Shown in pieces: positions 41,504 to 50,102 of a stretch of 64,000 nt of DNA. This DNA is from Eubacteriales Family XIII. Incertae Sedis bacterium. GTDB lineage: Bacteria > Bacillota > Clostridia > Peptostreptococcales > Anaerovoracaceae. The stretch lies in assembly GCA_031272365.1 (NCBI GenBank), contig JAISTX010000042.1, forward strand, positions 21,505 through 85,504, written 5' to 3'. A model generated the notes under the pieces. The model made no database searches and was not told the DNA's origin. It saw only the letters and a program-made list of their open reading frames with translations. The stretch's first letter is position 1; each line of letters starts with the position of its first letter. Made by a program: the position numbers and the translations under genes.

Positions 41504-42304
41504 ATGATAGGTAATGATTTGCTCTCGATTAAGGATTTTTCAAAACTGACAGGGATCAAGCAATCCACGCTTCGGTACTACGACGATTTGGGTTTGTTTT
41601 CTCCTGCAAAGCGTGGCGACAACAGCTACCGGTACTATTCGCCGCATCAGATCATCACGATCAACTCGATCAATCTGCTGCACGAGCTGGATATGCCGAT
41701 ACGCTCGATCTCCGAAATCCAGCGCAACCGCACGCCGGAGCGCGTGCTGGAGGTGCTCTCCGAGAAGGAGTCGGAGCTTGAAGCAGAACTCTCGAAAATT
41801 GAACGCTCCTACAATGTCATCAAGACGCTCCGCCGCCTGATCGGCATCGGCCTGACGGTGGACGACAATGCGATCGAGATCCGGCATATGGACGAGCTGC
41901 CGATCGTCATCGGGCCCAGGAACGATTTCCGGGATTCCCTCTATTTTTACGACGCATTCCTGCGGTTCTGCGCCGAGTCGAAGCAATACCGCATCGACCT
42001 GCGCTTCCCGGTCGGCGGCCTCTTCGAGGATTTCGACACCTTCAAGGAGCATCCGGGCGAGCCGTGCAATTTCTTCTCGGTCGACCCCAGCGGCATAGAC
42101 AAGAAGCAGCCCGGGAAATACCTCGTCGCCTACACACGCGGCTACTACGGCAACACCGGCGACATGACCGAGCGTGTCAAACGCTACCTCGACGAGAACA
42201 AACTCACGCCGGCCGGCCCGGTCTACAACATCTTCCTGCTCGACGAGCTGAGCATCAAGGAGCAGGACCAGTACCTGATGCAGTTTTCGATGCGCGTCGA
42301 ATGA
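41504..42304 (+). CDS. MerR-family regulator with GyrI-like ligand domain
   Basis: The 266-residue protein has an N-terminal MerR helix-turn-helix (LLSIKDFSKLTGIKQSTLRY, then YYDDLGLFSP), a dimerisation helix (about 75-125) and a C-terminal BltR/GyrI-like effector domain (about 130-266) with aromatic residues suited to organic ligands. It resembles multidrug-type activators such as BmrR. A TACAAT about 50 nt upstream is a likely -10. No efflux pump is adjacent, so the target is not evident. Start ATG at 41504 is preceded by AGGGGTGAT. Confidence 0.85.
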   Translation: MIGNDLLSIKDFSKLTGIKQSTLRYYDDLGLFSPAKRGDNSYRYYSPHQIITINSINLLHELDMPIRSISEIQRNRTPERVLEVLSEKESELEAELSKIERSYNVIKTLRRLIGIGLTVDDNAIEIRHMDELPIVIGPRNDFRDSLYFYDAFLRFCAESKQYRIDLRFPVGGLFEDFDTFKEHPGEPCNFFSVDPSGIDKKQPGKYLVAYTRGYYGNTGDMTERVKRYLDENKLTPAGPVYNIFLLDELSIKEQDQYLMQFSMRVE

Positions 42305-42317
42305 AAAAATAGCAAGA

Positions 42318-42857
42318 CTACGCGCGCAGGCGGTAGAGGAGAAGGGCGATGAGCGTTTTGCCGTCGCTCATTTCTTTTCTGTCGATCATGCCGTAGAGCT
42401 CCTGCGGGGTGGACAGCACGAGGTCGATCGACTCGTTTTCGTCGAAATCCGTCTCGCCCGCCGTCAGGCCGCTTGCGAAATAGATGTGCAGCAGCTCCTC
42501 CGAATACCCCACGGTCGGGTAGAACGAGCAGACGTGCTCCCACCGGTCCGCCGTGTACCCGGTCTCCTCCTTCATCTCGCGCTTCGCGGCCTCGAGGGGG
42601 TCCTCGCCCTTCTCGAGCTTCCCGGCGGGGAGCTCGAAGCACACGCCGCCCGTGGCCTCAGTCGGCTTGCGGTACTGCCGCACCATCGGGATCCGCCCGT
42701 CCTCCGTCACGCCGAGCATGACGACGCCGCCGTCGTGCTCGACGATCTCGCGGTAGCTCGTCCGCCCCTCCTTGACGGTGACCTTGTCCCTGCGGAGATT
42801 CAGGATGGCTCCTTTGTAAATCATTTCGCTTGACAGCGTGCGTTCTTCCACGATCAT
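42318..42857 (-). CDS. nudF: ADP-ribose pyrophosphatase (Nudix)
   Basis: The 179-residue protein hydrolyses ADP-ribose to AMP and ribose-5-phosphate. The Nudix box begins AGKLEKGEDPLEAAKREMKE and continues ETGY; MVRQYRKPTEATGGVCFELP upstream is typical of the ADPRase branch. A third Nudix protein in the window, clearly distinct from the two at 14.4-15.5 kb. Its ATG overlaps the stop of the EAL gene by 4 nt, so the two are cotranslated. Confidence 0.92.
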   Translation of the reverse strand: MIVEERTLSSEMIYKGAILNLRRDKVTVKEGRTSYREIVEHDGGVVMLGVTEDGRIPMVRQYRKPTEATGGVCFELPAGKLEKGEDPLEAAKREMKEETGYTADRWEHVCSFYPTVGYSEELLHIYFASGLTAGETDFDENESIDLVLSTPQELYGMIDRKEMSDGKTLIALLLYRLRA

Positions 42858-45001
42858 GGCTTCTCTCCTTCTCTGTGCGAATCCACGTACTCCAGGAAAT
42901 CATTATACTTCATCGCCTTGCTGAAATACCAGCCTTGGAACGCCTCCGCGCCAAGCTCCGCCGCGATGGCGAGCTGCTGCTCCGTCTCCACGCCCTCGGC
43001 GATGACGCGCACGCCGAGTCTCTTGCAGAGGTCGAGGATAGCGCGCACGATGATCCTGCGGTCCTCGCCCTCCGTCAGGCCCTGCACGAGGGACGTGTCG
43101 AGCTTCACGACGTTCGCGCAGAAGTCGAAGATGTATTTCAGCGAGGAGTGCCCCATGCCGAAATCGTCGATCGATATGTCCGACCCGCGCTCCCGGATTT
43201 TCTTCAGCGTGCCGTGCAGGCGGTCCGTCTTCTCGATCGTCGCGTTCTCCGTGAGCTCAAACTCCAGCATCCCGGGCGGGATGCCCAGCGATTGGAGCGC
43301 CTCCCCGATGAAGTCCCCCAGACGCCCGTCCGTGTTGAGCTGCGTCGGGCTGAGGTTGACCGCGAGCGAGAGGTCCTCATAGCCCGCGCGGCGCCACCGC
43401 TCCATGTCGGTCAGGGCCTGCCGGATGACCCAGCGGCCCAGCCGGTTCGAGAGCCCTGCCTCGTCGGCGATGCCGAGCACCGTCGTCGGGGCGATGTAGC
43501 CGAAGTCCGGGTGCACCCAGCGGAGCAGCGCCTCCGCGCCGAGCACGCGCCCGTCCACGGCGGACTTCGGCTGGTATTCGATGTGCAGCCCGTCCGCCTT
43601 CTGCGGGTAGCTAATCGCGCCGGCGATCTCCCGCGCAAGGAACCGCGCCACGCCGCCGGCCTCGTCGCTGCGGTTCAGAACCTTCGGCATCTGCAGGGAT
43701 TGCAGGTAGCTCATCTGCCCTTCCATCAGGCGGAAGTCCTCGCGGTAGCGCGACTCCGCCGCCTGGCGCGCGATGCTCACGAACGGCATGTAGATCACGA
43801 CAGCCACCAGCAGGCAGACCAGCTGCAGCAGGATGGCGGCCTTCGAGCCCGTGGAGATATAGCCGGAGACGAAGATCGGCGTGGTCCAGGCGACGCTCGC
43901 GCTCGGGAACGGCACCAGCCCTGCGTTCAGCGCGAAATACGCGATGCAGGCCGCCGCGACCGGCGCCGCAAGGAAGGGGATGAGGAAATACGGGTTCAGC
44001 ACGATCGGCAGCCCGAACACGAGCGGCTCGTTGATGTTGAGCAGGCTCGGGAACAGGGCGCCCTTCGCCAGGCTGCGGCTGGATCGCTTCATGCCGAAAA
44101 ACAGCAGCACGATGACGAGGGCCAGCGTCGTGCCCGCGCCGCCGTAGTAGACGAAGATGTCGAAGAATTCCTTCGGGTACGCGGACAGCGCCGCGCCGCC
44201 CGCCTCCGCCTCCTGCTGCGCGTTCGCGTATGCCTCCAGGAAAGCGTTCCCGCCGTGGATGCCGAAAAACCACAGAAGCTGCGTGATGAGCACGATGAGG
44301 ATCACCGACGGGAGGTCGTTGTTGAAGAAAAGGTCGTGGAACGCGTCCGCGAACCAGGCCCTTATCCAGTCGCTGGCGCCCGTGTAATGCATGACCATGT
44401 TCGCCCCGGAGAAGATGAGCACGGTGACCAGGATCGGGGGGATCATGTGGAAGGACTGGCGCAGCGTGGAATTGCCGTTGTACGTGTAGGCGTGTTCCGG
44501 GAAGGCCGCGTCGTATTTCTTATAGAAAAAGAGGAACAGTTTGACGGACAGGATCGCGATGACGGTCGCCGTGAACATCGACGACGCCCCTGCCGCGCGC
44601 GCGCTGACCGCCGCGTCCGCGACCTCCCCCAAAGGCTGGAACGCGATGTAGCTGACGAACGCGGTGAGCACGGGGTAGACCGTGCGGATGATGCCGTCTT
44701 CGACGAGCTTCTCGCCGCACGCGATCGAGTAGCCGATGCACAGCACCGCGGAAAGCGAGATGACCTGCATGACCGCGCCATGCACGATGAGCGGGAAGGT
44801 CTTCCACCCCTCGCCGAACGTGTCCAGCATGAAGTTTTGGAAGCTGTCGATCGGGATGTTCAGGACAGCGACAATGACCGCGCCGATGATCAAGAGCGGC
44901 ACCATATACATGAAACCCTGCCGTATGCCGAGCAGCAGTGGCTTCTCGGCAATCGCCTGCGTGATTTCCGTCCACGAAAAAGACTTCCGTTTCGTTTTCA
45001 C
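42854..45001 (-). CDS. PTS EIIC-like membrane domain fused to an EAL domain
   Basis: The 715-residue protein has an N-terminal membrane domain (about 12-405) like the EIIC of cellobiose/lichenan PTS permeases: NIPIDSFQNFMLD, FGIHGGNAF and LNINEPLVFGLPIVLNPYF are recognisable. No EIIB is attached. The C-terminal EAL domain (about 465-715) has GAEALLRWVHP, ELTENATIEKTD, DDFGMGHSSLKY, KLDTSLV and EGVETEQQ, so the catalytic residues for c-di-GMP hydrolysis are present. The fusion should sense a sugar and change c-di-GMP. The start is the GTG at 45001; longer in-frame starts would run through the promoter. Confidence 0.83.
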   Translation of the reverse strand: MKTKRKSFSWTEITQAIAEKPLLLGIRQGFMYMVPLLIIGAVIVAVLNIPIDSFQNFMLDTFGEGWKTFPLIVHGAVMQVISLSAVLCIGYSIACGEKLVEDGIIRTVYPVLTAFVSYIAFQPLGEVADAAVSARAAGASSMFTATVIAILSVKLFLFFYKKYDAAFPEHAYTYNGNSTLRQSFHMIPPILVTVLIFSGANMVMHYTGASDWIRAWFADAFHDLFFNNDLPSVILIVLITQLLWFFGIHGGNAFLEAYANAQQEAEAGGAALSAYPKEFFDIFVYYGGAGTTLALVIVLLFFGMKRSSRSLAKGALFPSLLNINEPLVFGLPIVLNPYFLIPFLAAPVAAACIAYFALNAGLVPFPSASVAWTTPIFVSGYISTGSKAAILLQLVCLLVAVVIYMPFVSIARQAAESRYREDFRLMEGQMSYLQSLQMPKVLNRSDEAGGVARFLAREIAGAISYPQKADGLHIEYQPKSAVDGRVLGAEALLRWVHPDFGYIAPTTVLGIADEAGLSNRLGRWVIRQALTDMERWRRAGYEDLSLAVNLSPTQLNTDGRLGDFIGEALQSLGIPPGMLEFELTENATIEKTDRLHGTLKKIRERGSDISIDDFGMGHSSLKYIFDFCANVVKLDTSLVQGLTEGEDRRIIVRAILDLCKRLGVRVIAEGVETEQQLAIAAELGAEAFQGWYFSKAMKYNDFLEYVDSHREGEKP

Positions 45002-45021
45002 TTCCCCCTTAGCAGATGCAT
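44997..45021 (-). other. Possible 7-codon leader ORF overlapping the EIIC-EAL start
   Basis: ATG CAT CTG CTA AGG GGG AAG TGA encodes MHLLRGK and ends in a TGA that overlaps the GTG of the EAL gene (GTGA). It begins 12 nt after the -10 box. Its AGGGGG also lies only 2 nt from the GTG. It could couple translation; it is unproven. Confidence 0.35.
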
Positions 45022-45033
45022 TCCAATGGGGAT

Positions 45034-45076
45034 AGTATACCACATTGGAGTCGAACTCGCCGCCAATGTGGTATAC
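45034..45076. promoter_or_regulatory. Divergent promoter region with a 14-bp inverted repeat
   Basis: GTATACCACATTGG (45035-45048) and CCAATGTGGTATAC (45063-45076) are perfect inverted copies 14 nt apart. Each arm contains TGTGGTATAC, an extended -10, pointing outward. Read on the minus strand, TATACT (45039-45034) fits the EAL gene. The plus-strand arm faces the XRE/acyl-CoA synthetase gene. Confidence 0.65.
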
Positions 45077-45120
45077 CATATGCGGCCCGCGTGAAGGCGC
45101 AAAACGCGGGAAAATAGTGT

Positions 45121-45149
45121 TTGCCTTGCATATGCAACCCGTGTATAAT
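45121..45149 (+). promoter_or_regulatory. Promoter of the XRE/acyl-CoA synthetase gene
   Basis: TTGCCT (45121-45126), a 17-nt spacer and TATAAT (45144-45149). A perfect palindrome TTGCATATGCAA (45126-45137) lies in the spacer, in a position where the protein's own HTH could bind. Confidence 0.65.
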
Positions 45150-45188
45150 GACTTCATCGTAATTCGATTTTTGTATGGGAGAAACAGC

Positions 45189-47150
45189 ATGATGAACATC
45201 GGGGAGAGGCTCAGAGCCCTGCGCGAGAGCGCGGGCTATTCGCAGGTCAAAATCGCCCGTCTGGCGGGCACGAACCAACCGAGCATCGGCCGGTACGAGA
45301 ACGGCGTCACGGCGCCGCCGATCAAAACGCTGCTCTGGTACGCCGACTATTTCGACGTTTCCCTCGACTATATCTTCGGGCGCACGCCCGACCCCTGCGG
45401 CAAGCGGTTCAAGACGGAGGGCGAGGCCGAGCAGCGCGCGCCCGTCATCGTCCGCGACATCCTGCTGGCCAGCGCGGAGGCGCACCCCGACCTGACGGCC
45501 TACATGGTCAAGGACGCGCGGACGGAGCCCTACCGGCCCATCACCTACCGCGAGGCGATGAACGAGATCTTCGCGCTCGGCGCGCGGCTCTGCGACATGG
45601 GGCTGTCGGGGAAGCGCATCGCCGTCATCGGCGACAACTGCTACGAATGGGCGCTCACCTATTTCGCCGTGCTCTTCGGCGCGGGCGTCATCGTCCCGCT
45701 CGACAAGGAGCTGCGCCCCGAGGAGGTCACCTACCTCCTGCAGTACGGGGAGTGCTCCGCCGTGTTCTACACGGACCGCTTCGACGAGGTGATGGCGGGC
45801 ATCGACTTCATCCCGTACAAAATCCGCATGAAGCGGTACGACTCCGAGAAGGTGCCGGTGGGCGCGCTGACGTGCAAGCGCATCCTCGAGGAGGGGAAGG
45901 CACTGTCAAGGAAAAAGATTGACGCGTTCAAAAAGACGCCGATCGATGAAAACGCCCTGGCCGCGCTGCTCTTCACCTCCGGGACGACCGGGAACGCGAA
46001 GGGCGTGCTGCTCTCCAACCGCGGCATGGGCACGAACATCTCCGATATGCGCGCCGCCCACAACGTGAAGCCCGGCGGCTCGACCGTCTCCATCCTCCCG
46101 ATGCACCACTGCTTCGAAGCCGTCATGGGGCAGCAGTTCATGCTCGCGAACGGCGTCGCGATCGCCTTCGGCGACGGGCTCAAATACATCCAGAGGAACA
46201 TGGAGGAAGTCCGCCCGACCGTCATGCTCTTCGTGCCGCTCCTGCTCGAAAACTTCTACAACAAGATCCTGCGCGGCGTGGAGGAGGCGGGCAGGGAGAC
46301 CGACCTTCAACGGCGGATCAACGATTATTTGAAATTGCGGCAGGGCCTCGGGCCCGAGGACGACAGCAAGGCCAGGGAAGCCGCGCGGAAGCTCTTCAAA
46401 GAGGAGCTTTCGATCTTCGGCGGGCGGCTGGACTCCGTCTTCACGGGCGCCGCGGCCATCAACCCGCGCGTCATCCGGGGGCTGCAGGAGATCGGCCTCA
46501 AGATCACGTACGGCTACGGCATGACCGAGTGCGGGCCGCTCATGACGACAACGCCGTATTTTTCCGACACGATGGCCAAGCCGGGGTCCGTCGGCCCGTC
46601 GGTGCCGAGCGGCATGATGCGCATCGACAAGCCGGACGCGAAGGGCATCGGCGAGATCTGCTATCGGGGGCCGACCGTCATGCTCGGCTACTACGGCAAG
46701 CCGGAGGAGAGCGTGTACGGCGAGGACGGCGAGTGGTTCCACTCCGGCGACTACGGCGTGCTAGACGACGACGGCTGGCTCTACATCACGGGGCGCGAGG
46801 CAAACATCATCATCACGAAGACGGGCAAGAACGTCTTCCCCGAGGAGCTGGAGGCGACGCTGTCCTGCGAGCCGTACATCGAGGAGATCATGGTCTACGC
46901 CTCCGTGGACAAGAAGCGCGGCGGGGCGCTCATCAGCGCGCAGGTCCGGCCCGACTACGCGCAGATCGCGGACGCGCTCGGCGCGGGCTTCGCCGAGGAC
47001 GAGGCGCGCGTGGAGGATCTCATCCGCGGCATCATCACCGACTTCAACGAGGGGCTCGCAAACTACAAGCGCATCCGCCACGTGCAGATCCGCCGCGAGG
47101 AGTTCGTGAAAACGCCGACGAAAAAGCTCGTGCGCAGCCGGAACATCTGA
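45189..47150 (+). CDS. XRE helix-turn-helix fused to an acyl-CoA synthetase
   Basis: The 653-residue protein begins with a complete XRE DNA-binding domain (residues 4-64): IGERLRALRESAGYSQVKIA, then GTNQPSIGRYENGVTAP and the last helix YADYFDVSLDYIFG. After a short linker it becomes a long-chain acyl-CoA synthetase/AMP-binding enzyme (about 80-650) with LLFTSGTTGNAKGVLL, TYGYGMTECGPLMTT, GEWFHSGDYGVLDDDGWLY and a C-terminal KTPTKKLVRS lysine. No frameshift or second start separates them. The fusion suggests a fatty-acid-responsive regulator that is itself an acyl-activating enzyme. GGGAG precedes the first of two ATGs. Confidence 0.88.
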   Translation: MMNIGERLRALRESAGYSQVKIARLAGTNQPSIGRYENGVTAPPIKTLLWYADYFDVSLDYIFGRTPDPCGKRFKTEGEAEQRAPVIVRDILLASAEAHPDLTAYMVKDARTEPYRPITYREAMNEIFALGARLCDMGLSGKRIAVIGDNCYEWALTYFAVLFGAGVIVPLDKELRPEEVTYLLQYGECSAVFYTDRFDEVMAGIDFIPYKIRMKRYDSEKVPVGALTCKRILEEGKALSRKKIDAFKKTPIDENALAALLFTSGTTGNAKGVLLSNRGMGTNISDMRAAHNVKPGGSTVSILPMHHCFEAVMGQQFMLANGVAIAFGDGLKYIQRNMEEVRPTVMLFVPLLLENFYNKILRGVEEAGRETDLQRRINDYLKLRQGLGPEDDSKAREAARKLFKEELSIFGGRLDSVFTGAAAINPRVIRGLQEIGLKITYGYGMTECGPLMTTTPYFSDTMAKPGSVGPSVPSGMMRIDKPDAKGIGEICYRGPTVMLGYYGKPEESVYGEDGEWFHSGDYGVLDDDGWLYITGREANIIITKTGKNVFPEELEATLSCEPYIEEIMVYASVDKKRGGALISAQVRPDYAQIADALGAGFAEDEARVEDLIRGIITDFNEGLANYKRIRHVQIRREEFVKTPTKKLVRSRNI

Positions 47151-47159
47151 CGGCCGGCA

Positions 47160-48203
47160 CTACGCCGTCCGCGTCTTTTCCCAGTAATCGAGGCCGCGGC
47201 CGTCGGCGTCGTAGGCTTCGACGGTCAGTTTGCCCGCCGTCGCGGTGATGATGTGCCAGCCGCTCACGCCCATCTCAAACGCCACAAAGTCCAAATCGGG
47301 GTCGCTGTTGGAATAATATTTCTGGCTCGCGTTCCCCATGACCTGGACGAGGCCGCCCTCGTCTTCCCTGCCGGCCTTGAGCGGGAAGGTCCGCATGAAC
47401 TCATGCTGATGCCCGCAGAGCACGAGGTCGACGCCCGCCGCGTCGAAGAGGGGGATCCACCGCGCCGCCATCGCCGCCTGCGTGCTGTCGCCGACGAGCG
47501 GGTAGGCGGGCTGGTGCATGAGCACGATCTTCCACGGCCTGTCCGCAGCTGCGAGGTCCTCCTCGATCCACGCGTCGATGCGCGCGGCGATCTCTTCGTT
47601 TTCCGCCTCGTCCCCGCTGTAGGCCTCGGCAGGGTCCAGATAGTTCGCGGACAGCGAGGTCACGTGCACGTCCCCGCAGTCAAACGAGTAGTATTCCTCC
47701 TTGTAGCCCGCAGGGCCGTTGTCCGGGAGCACGAAGGCCTCGAGCCACGTCTCCGGCTTCGCGCCGTAGTCGTAGGCCGTCGCCGTGTACTCGTGGTTGC
47801 CCGGCGCGGACAGCAGCGGGAGGCCTTCGAAGGCGGGCGCCGCCGCCGCGAAGAACGCGTTCCACTCCTCGGGCGCGCCGCCCGTGTTCGTGATGTCACC
47901 GCATTGCAGCGCGAAGTCCGCGTCCGGCGCGGCCTTGCGCGCGCGCTTCACGAGGTCCGCGAAATCCTCGTACTCCGAGATGCTGCCCTCCGGCTGCGCG
48001 TCCCCAAAGTAGAGGATGACCGTCTTGCCGTCCGCCAGCGCCGCCTCGTCCGTGGGGACGGCGGAGGAGATCGTGCCGAAGAGGGCGTCCGCCGCGCCCG
48101 TGGAGGAAGAGCCGCCGCAGGACGCCAGCAGCAACAGCAAGGCCGGCAGCAGAGCCGCCGCCCGCCGCCTCACAGGCCCCGGGCAGCGCCGCTTATGATT
48201 CAC
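47160..48203 (-). CDS. Metallophosphoesterase lipoprotein
   Basis: The 347-residue calcineurin-like phosphoesterase contains YFGDAQPEG, DFALQCGDITNTGG, SAPGNHEYT, VLMHQPAYP and VLCGHQHEFMR, which supply the dimetal ligands. A signal peptide with lipobox LLLLASCGG places it outside the membrane. It likely hydrolyses phosphate esters such as nucleotides. The start is uncertain: the GTG at 48203 gives a normal lipoprotein signal, while ATGs at 48224 and 48236 would add an unusual N-terminal extension. It is the last gene of the surface-complex train and overlaps the gene before it. Confidence 0.82.
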   Translation of the reverse strand: MNHKRRCPGPVRRRAAALLPALLLLLASCGGSSSTGAADALFGTISSAVPTDEAALADGKTVILYFGDAQPEGSISEYEDFADLVKRARKAAPDADFALQCGDITNTGGAPEEWNAFFAAAAPAFEGLPLLSAPGNHEYTATAYDYGAKPETWLEAFVLPDNGPAGYKEEYYSFDCGDVHVTSLSANYLDPAEAYSGDEAENEEIAARIDAWIEEDLAAADRPWKIVLMHQPAYPLVGDSTQAAMAARWIPLFDAAGVDLVLCGHQHEFMRTFPLKAGREDEGGLVQVMGNASQKYYSNSDPDLDFVAFEMGVSGWHIITATAGKLTVEAYDADGRGLDYWEKTRTA

Positions 48204-48981
48204 GAAGCTGGATTTCCGTGACATCCTCGTATTCATCCCCGGTCGCCTCGACGTAGGTCAGCGTCTGCCGGTACACGACAAACCGCCCGCCGCCGTCCGT
48301 CAGGTATTTGCCGCCGCCCCCTGTCACGACGACAAAGGGCGCGCCTTCGTATTCCGGGCGCAGGTCGGCCAGCCGCACCGAGAACCGCCGCGTGTACACG
48401 GACACGGACTGCGTCCCGCCCGCCTCGCTTCCGATCTCAGATGTACCGTCCAGATGGTACACCGCCGTCATCGGCGCCAGCAGCATCTCGCCGAACGAGA
48501 CCACGTCGGTGGAACCGTCCGCCCGCACGACGGGGAGCCCTGCCTCGCTGCCCTCCGAGACGACGATGAATCGGTCGACATCCATCGCGTTCACGGGCTG
48601 CGGGTGCTCCGGCGCGTCGAGATGCCAGCCTTTCTCGGTGTCGTAATACACCGTGACCTTGTCCGCGCTCTCGTAGGAGATGCTCGCGCAGAAGCCGTCG
48701 CCCGACGAGATGAAATACACCTCCTCCGGCGTGCCGGAAATGCCCGCCTGCGCGACGAACTCCGAAAGGGGCATCCCGCCGGCGTAGCTGTCCGGCAGCC
48801 GCGCCGAATCGCTCGACACCGGCGTGAAGATCACGGACTGCTCGACATCCCCCTCGATGGAGAGGAAACCCCTCCAATCGACGACCTCTGCGCCCGAACC
48901 CGCGCCCGCGCCCGCGCCGCCGCAAGCGGCGGCCAAGACGCAGATGGCAGCGAGGGCAACAGCCAGGACCGCCCGCTTCAT
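48193..48981 (-). CDS. Lipoprotein of the surface-complex operon
   Basis: The 262-residue protein has a signal peptide with lipobox LAAACGG. The mature part shows PLSEFVAQAGISGTPEEVYFISSGDGF and TLTYVEATG-like strands. These resemble fragments of the sulfite-oxidase-type (molybdopterin-like) fold in which GxxLxxLLxxAG is followed by a V(y/r)F(i/k)SxDGF strand. The cofactor-binding residues cannot be confirmed. It overlaps its neighbours by 4 and 11 nt. It probably forms an outer component of the ExbB-linked system. Confidence 0.65.
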   Translation of the reverse strand: MKRAVLAVALAAICVLAAACGGAGAGAGSGAEVVDWRGFLSIEGDVEQSVIFTPVSSDSARLPDSYAGGMPLSEFVAQAGISGTPEEVYFISSGDGFCASISYESADKVTVYYDTEKGWHLDAPEHPQPVNAMDVDRFIVVSEGSEAGLPVVRADGSTDVVSFGEMLLAPMTAVYHLDGTSEIGSEAGGTQSVSVYTRRFSVRLADLRPEYEGAPFVVVTGGGGKYLTDGGGRFVVYRQTLTYVEATGDEYEDVTEIQLRES

Positions 48982-50102
48982 TCCTCTTGTTCCGGCGGGT
49001 CCGCCGTGACAGCCTCGACGAGCACGACGTTTTCAAACGCGCGATCCTCCGGCCCGTAGAAGCCCCACGCGCCGTCCTCGCCCTGCGCAAACACGCCCTG
49101 CGCCATGTCGTGCACGGTGTACAGCTGCAATTCGCCGTCCGCGTTCTCCAGCTGGTACATATTGGCCGGGAGGAAGCCGATCTCCTGCGTGATGTCGACG
49201 ATGCTGAGCCCCGTCCGGCCGCCGCCTTCCTTCTCCGGCAGCAGCTCCGACGCCCGCGCCAGCGAGTAGTACGCCGTCTCCCCCGCGCTCACGGACACGA
49301 TGCCGTCCATATTCATGCCCTGCGGCAGATCCGGCGAGCAGAACTGCGGCGTCAGCTCGCCCGTGTATTTGATGCCTCCTTTGAGGAAGTTTTCAATCGT
49401 CTCGTTTTTCTTCAGCCCGTCGTACGCCGTCATATAGACCTTGCCGGACGCCGGCGACAGCCCGCCATACTGGCCGAGCAGGTCGATCGTGCTCACCACG
49501 TCGCCGCCCTCCTCCTCGCTGTACGAGCCGACAAGCATCGGCAGCACCGTGTCGAGGAAAACGAGCTTGCTCGTGTAGGAGGACGCGTCGCCCGTCATGA
49601 ATTCAATGCGATTGATCATGCGCGCCCAGTACATCGCGCGCTCGCCGATCACGACGACGCGCAGCGGCGCGGACTTGCCCTTGTCGAACGCCTTGTTCCC
49701 GTCCATATAGGCGAGCACGATCTCGCGGCGCTCCAGCACCTCTTTCGGGATGATGACCGAATACCCGTCGAGCGAGCTGAACCGCACGCTCGTGTAGTCC
49801 GCCTTCGTCTTGCCGTACGCGGCGAGGAAGGTGTCGAGCGTCGGCCCGACCGCCGTGATCTTCACGATGTCGCCGTTGGACCTCGCCCCCTCCGCCTTTT
49901 CGCTGACCGCCTCCATCTCCGTCAGGTCGCGGATCGTCACGGTGAATTCCTCGTCGGCGACGCCCGCGATCACGACCTCGTCGTCGAGATATTTCAGCTC
50001 CGACGGCTCCGTGCCCCCGCAGCCCGCAAAGAGCGCGGCCACGACCGCGAGCAGCAGCAGCGCCGAAAAGGCGCGCGCGCTATTCCGCATCAACCGTTTC
50101 AT
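48978..50102 (-). CDS. Lipoprotein with SUOX-like (molybdopterin-binding-like) domain
   Basis: The 374-residue protein has a lipobox ALFAGCGG and a domain with FTVTIRDLTEMEAVSEKAEG, VKITAVGPTLDTFLAAYGKT, VRFSSLDGYSVIIPKEVL and APLRVVVIGERAMYWARMI. This order matches the oxidoreductase molybdopterin-binding fold found in small secreted proteins of anaerobes; the Mo-ligand Cys is not visible. A second half may be a diverged copy. AGGAGGTGGCGG precedes the ATG at 50102. It follows DUF2149 with a 23-nt overlap. Confidence 0.75.
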   Translation of the reverse strand: MKRLMRNSARAFSALLLLAVVAALFAGCGGTEPSELKYLDDEVVIAGVADEEFTVTIRDLTEMEAVSEKAEGARSNGDIVKITAVGPTLDTFLAAYGKTKADYTSVRFSSLDGYSVIIPKEVLERREIVLAYMDGNKAFDKGKSAPLRVVVIGERAMYWARMINRIEFMTGDASSYTSKLVFLDTVLPMLVGSYSEEEGGDVVSTIDLLGQYGGLSPASGKVYMTAYDGLKKNETIENFLKGGIKYTGELTPQFCSPDLPQGMNMDGIVSVSAGETAYYSLARASELLPEKEGGGRTGLSIVDITQEIGFLPANMYQLENADGELQLYTVHDMAQGVFAQGEDGAWGFYGPEDRAFENVVLVEAVTADPPEQEE

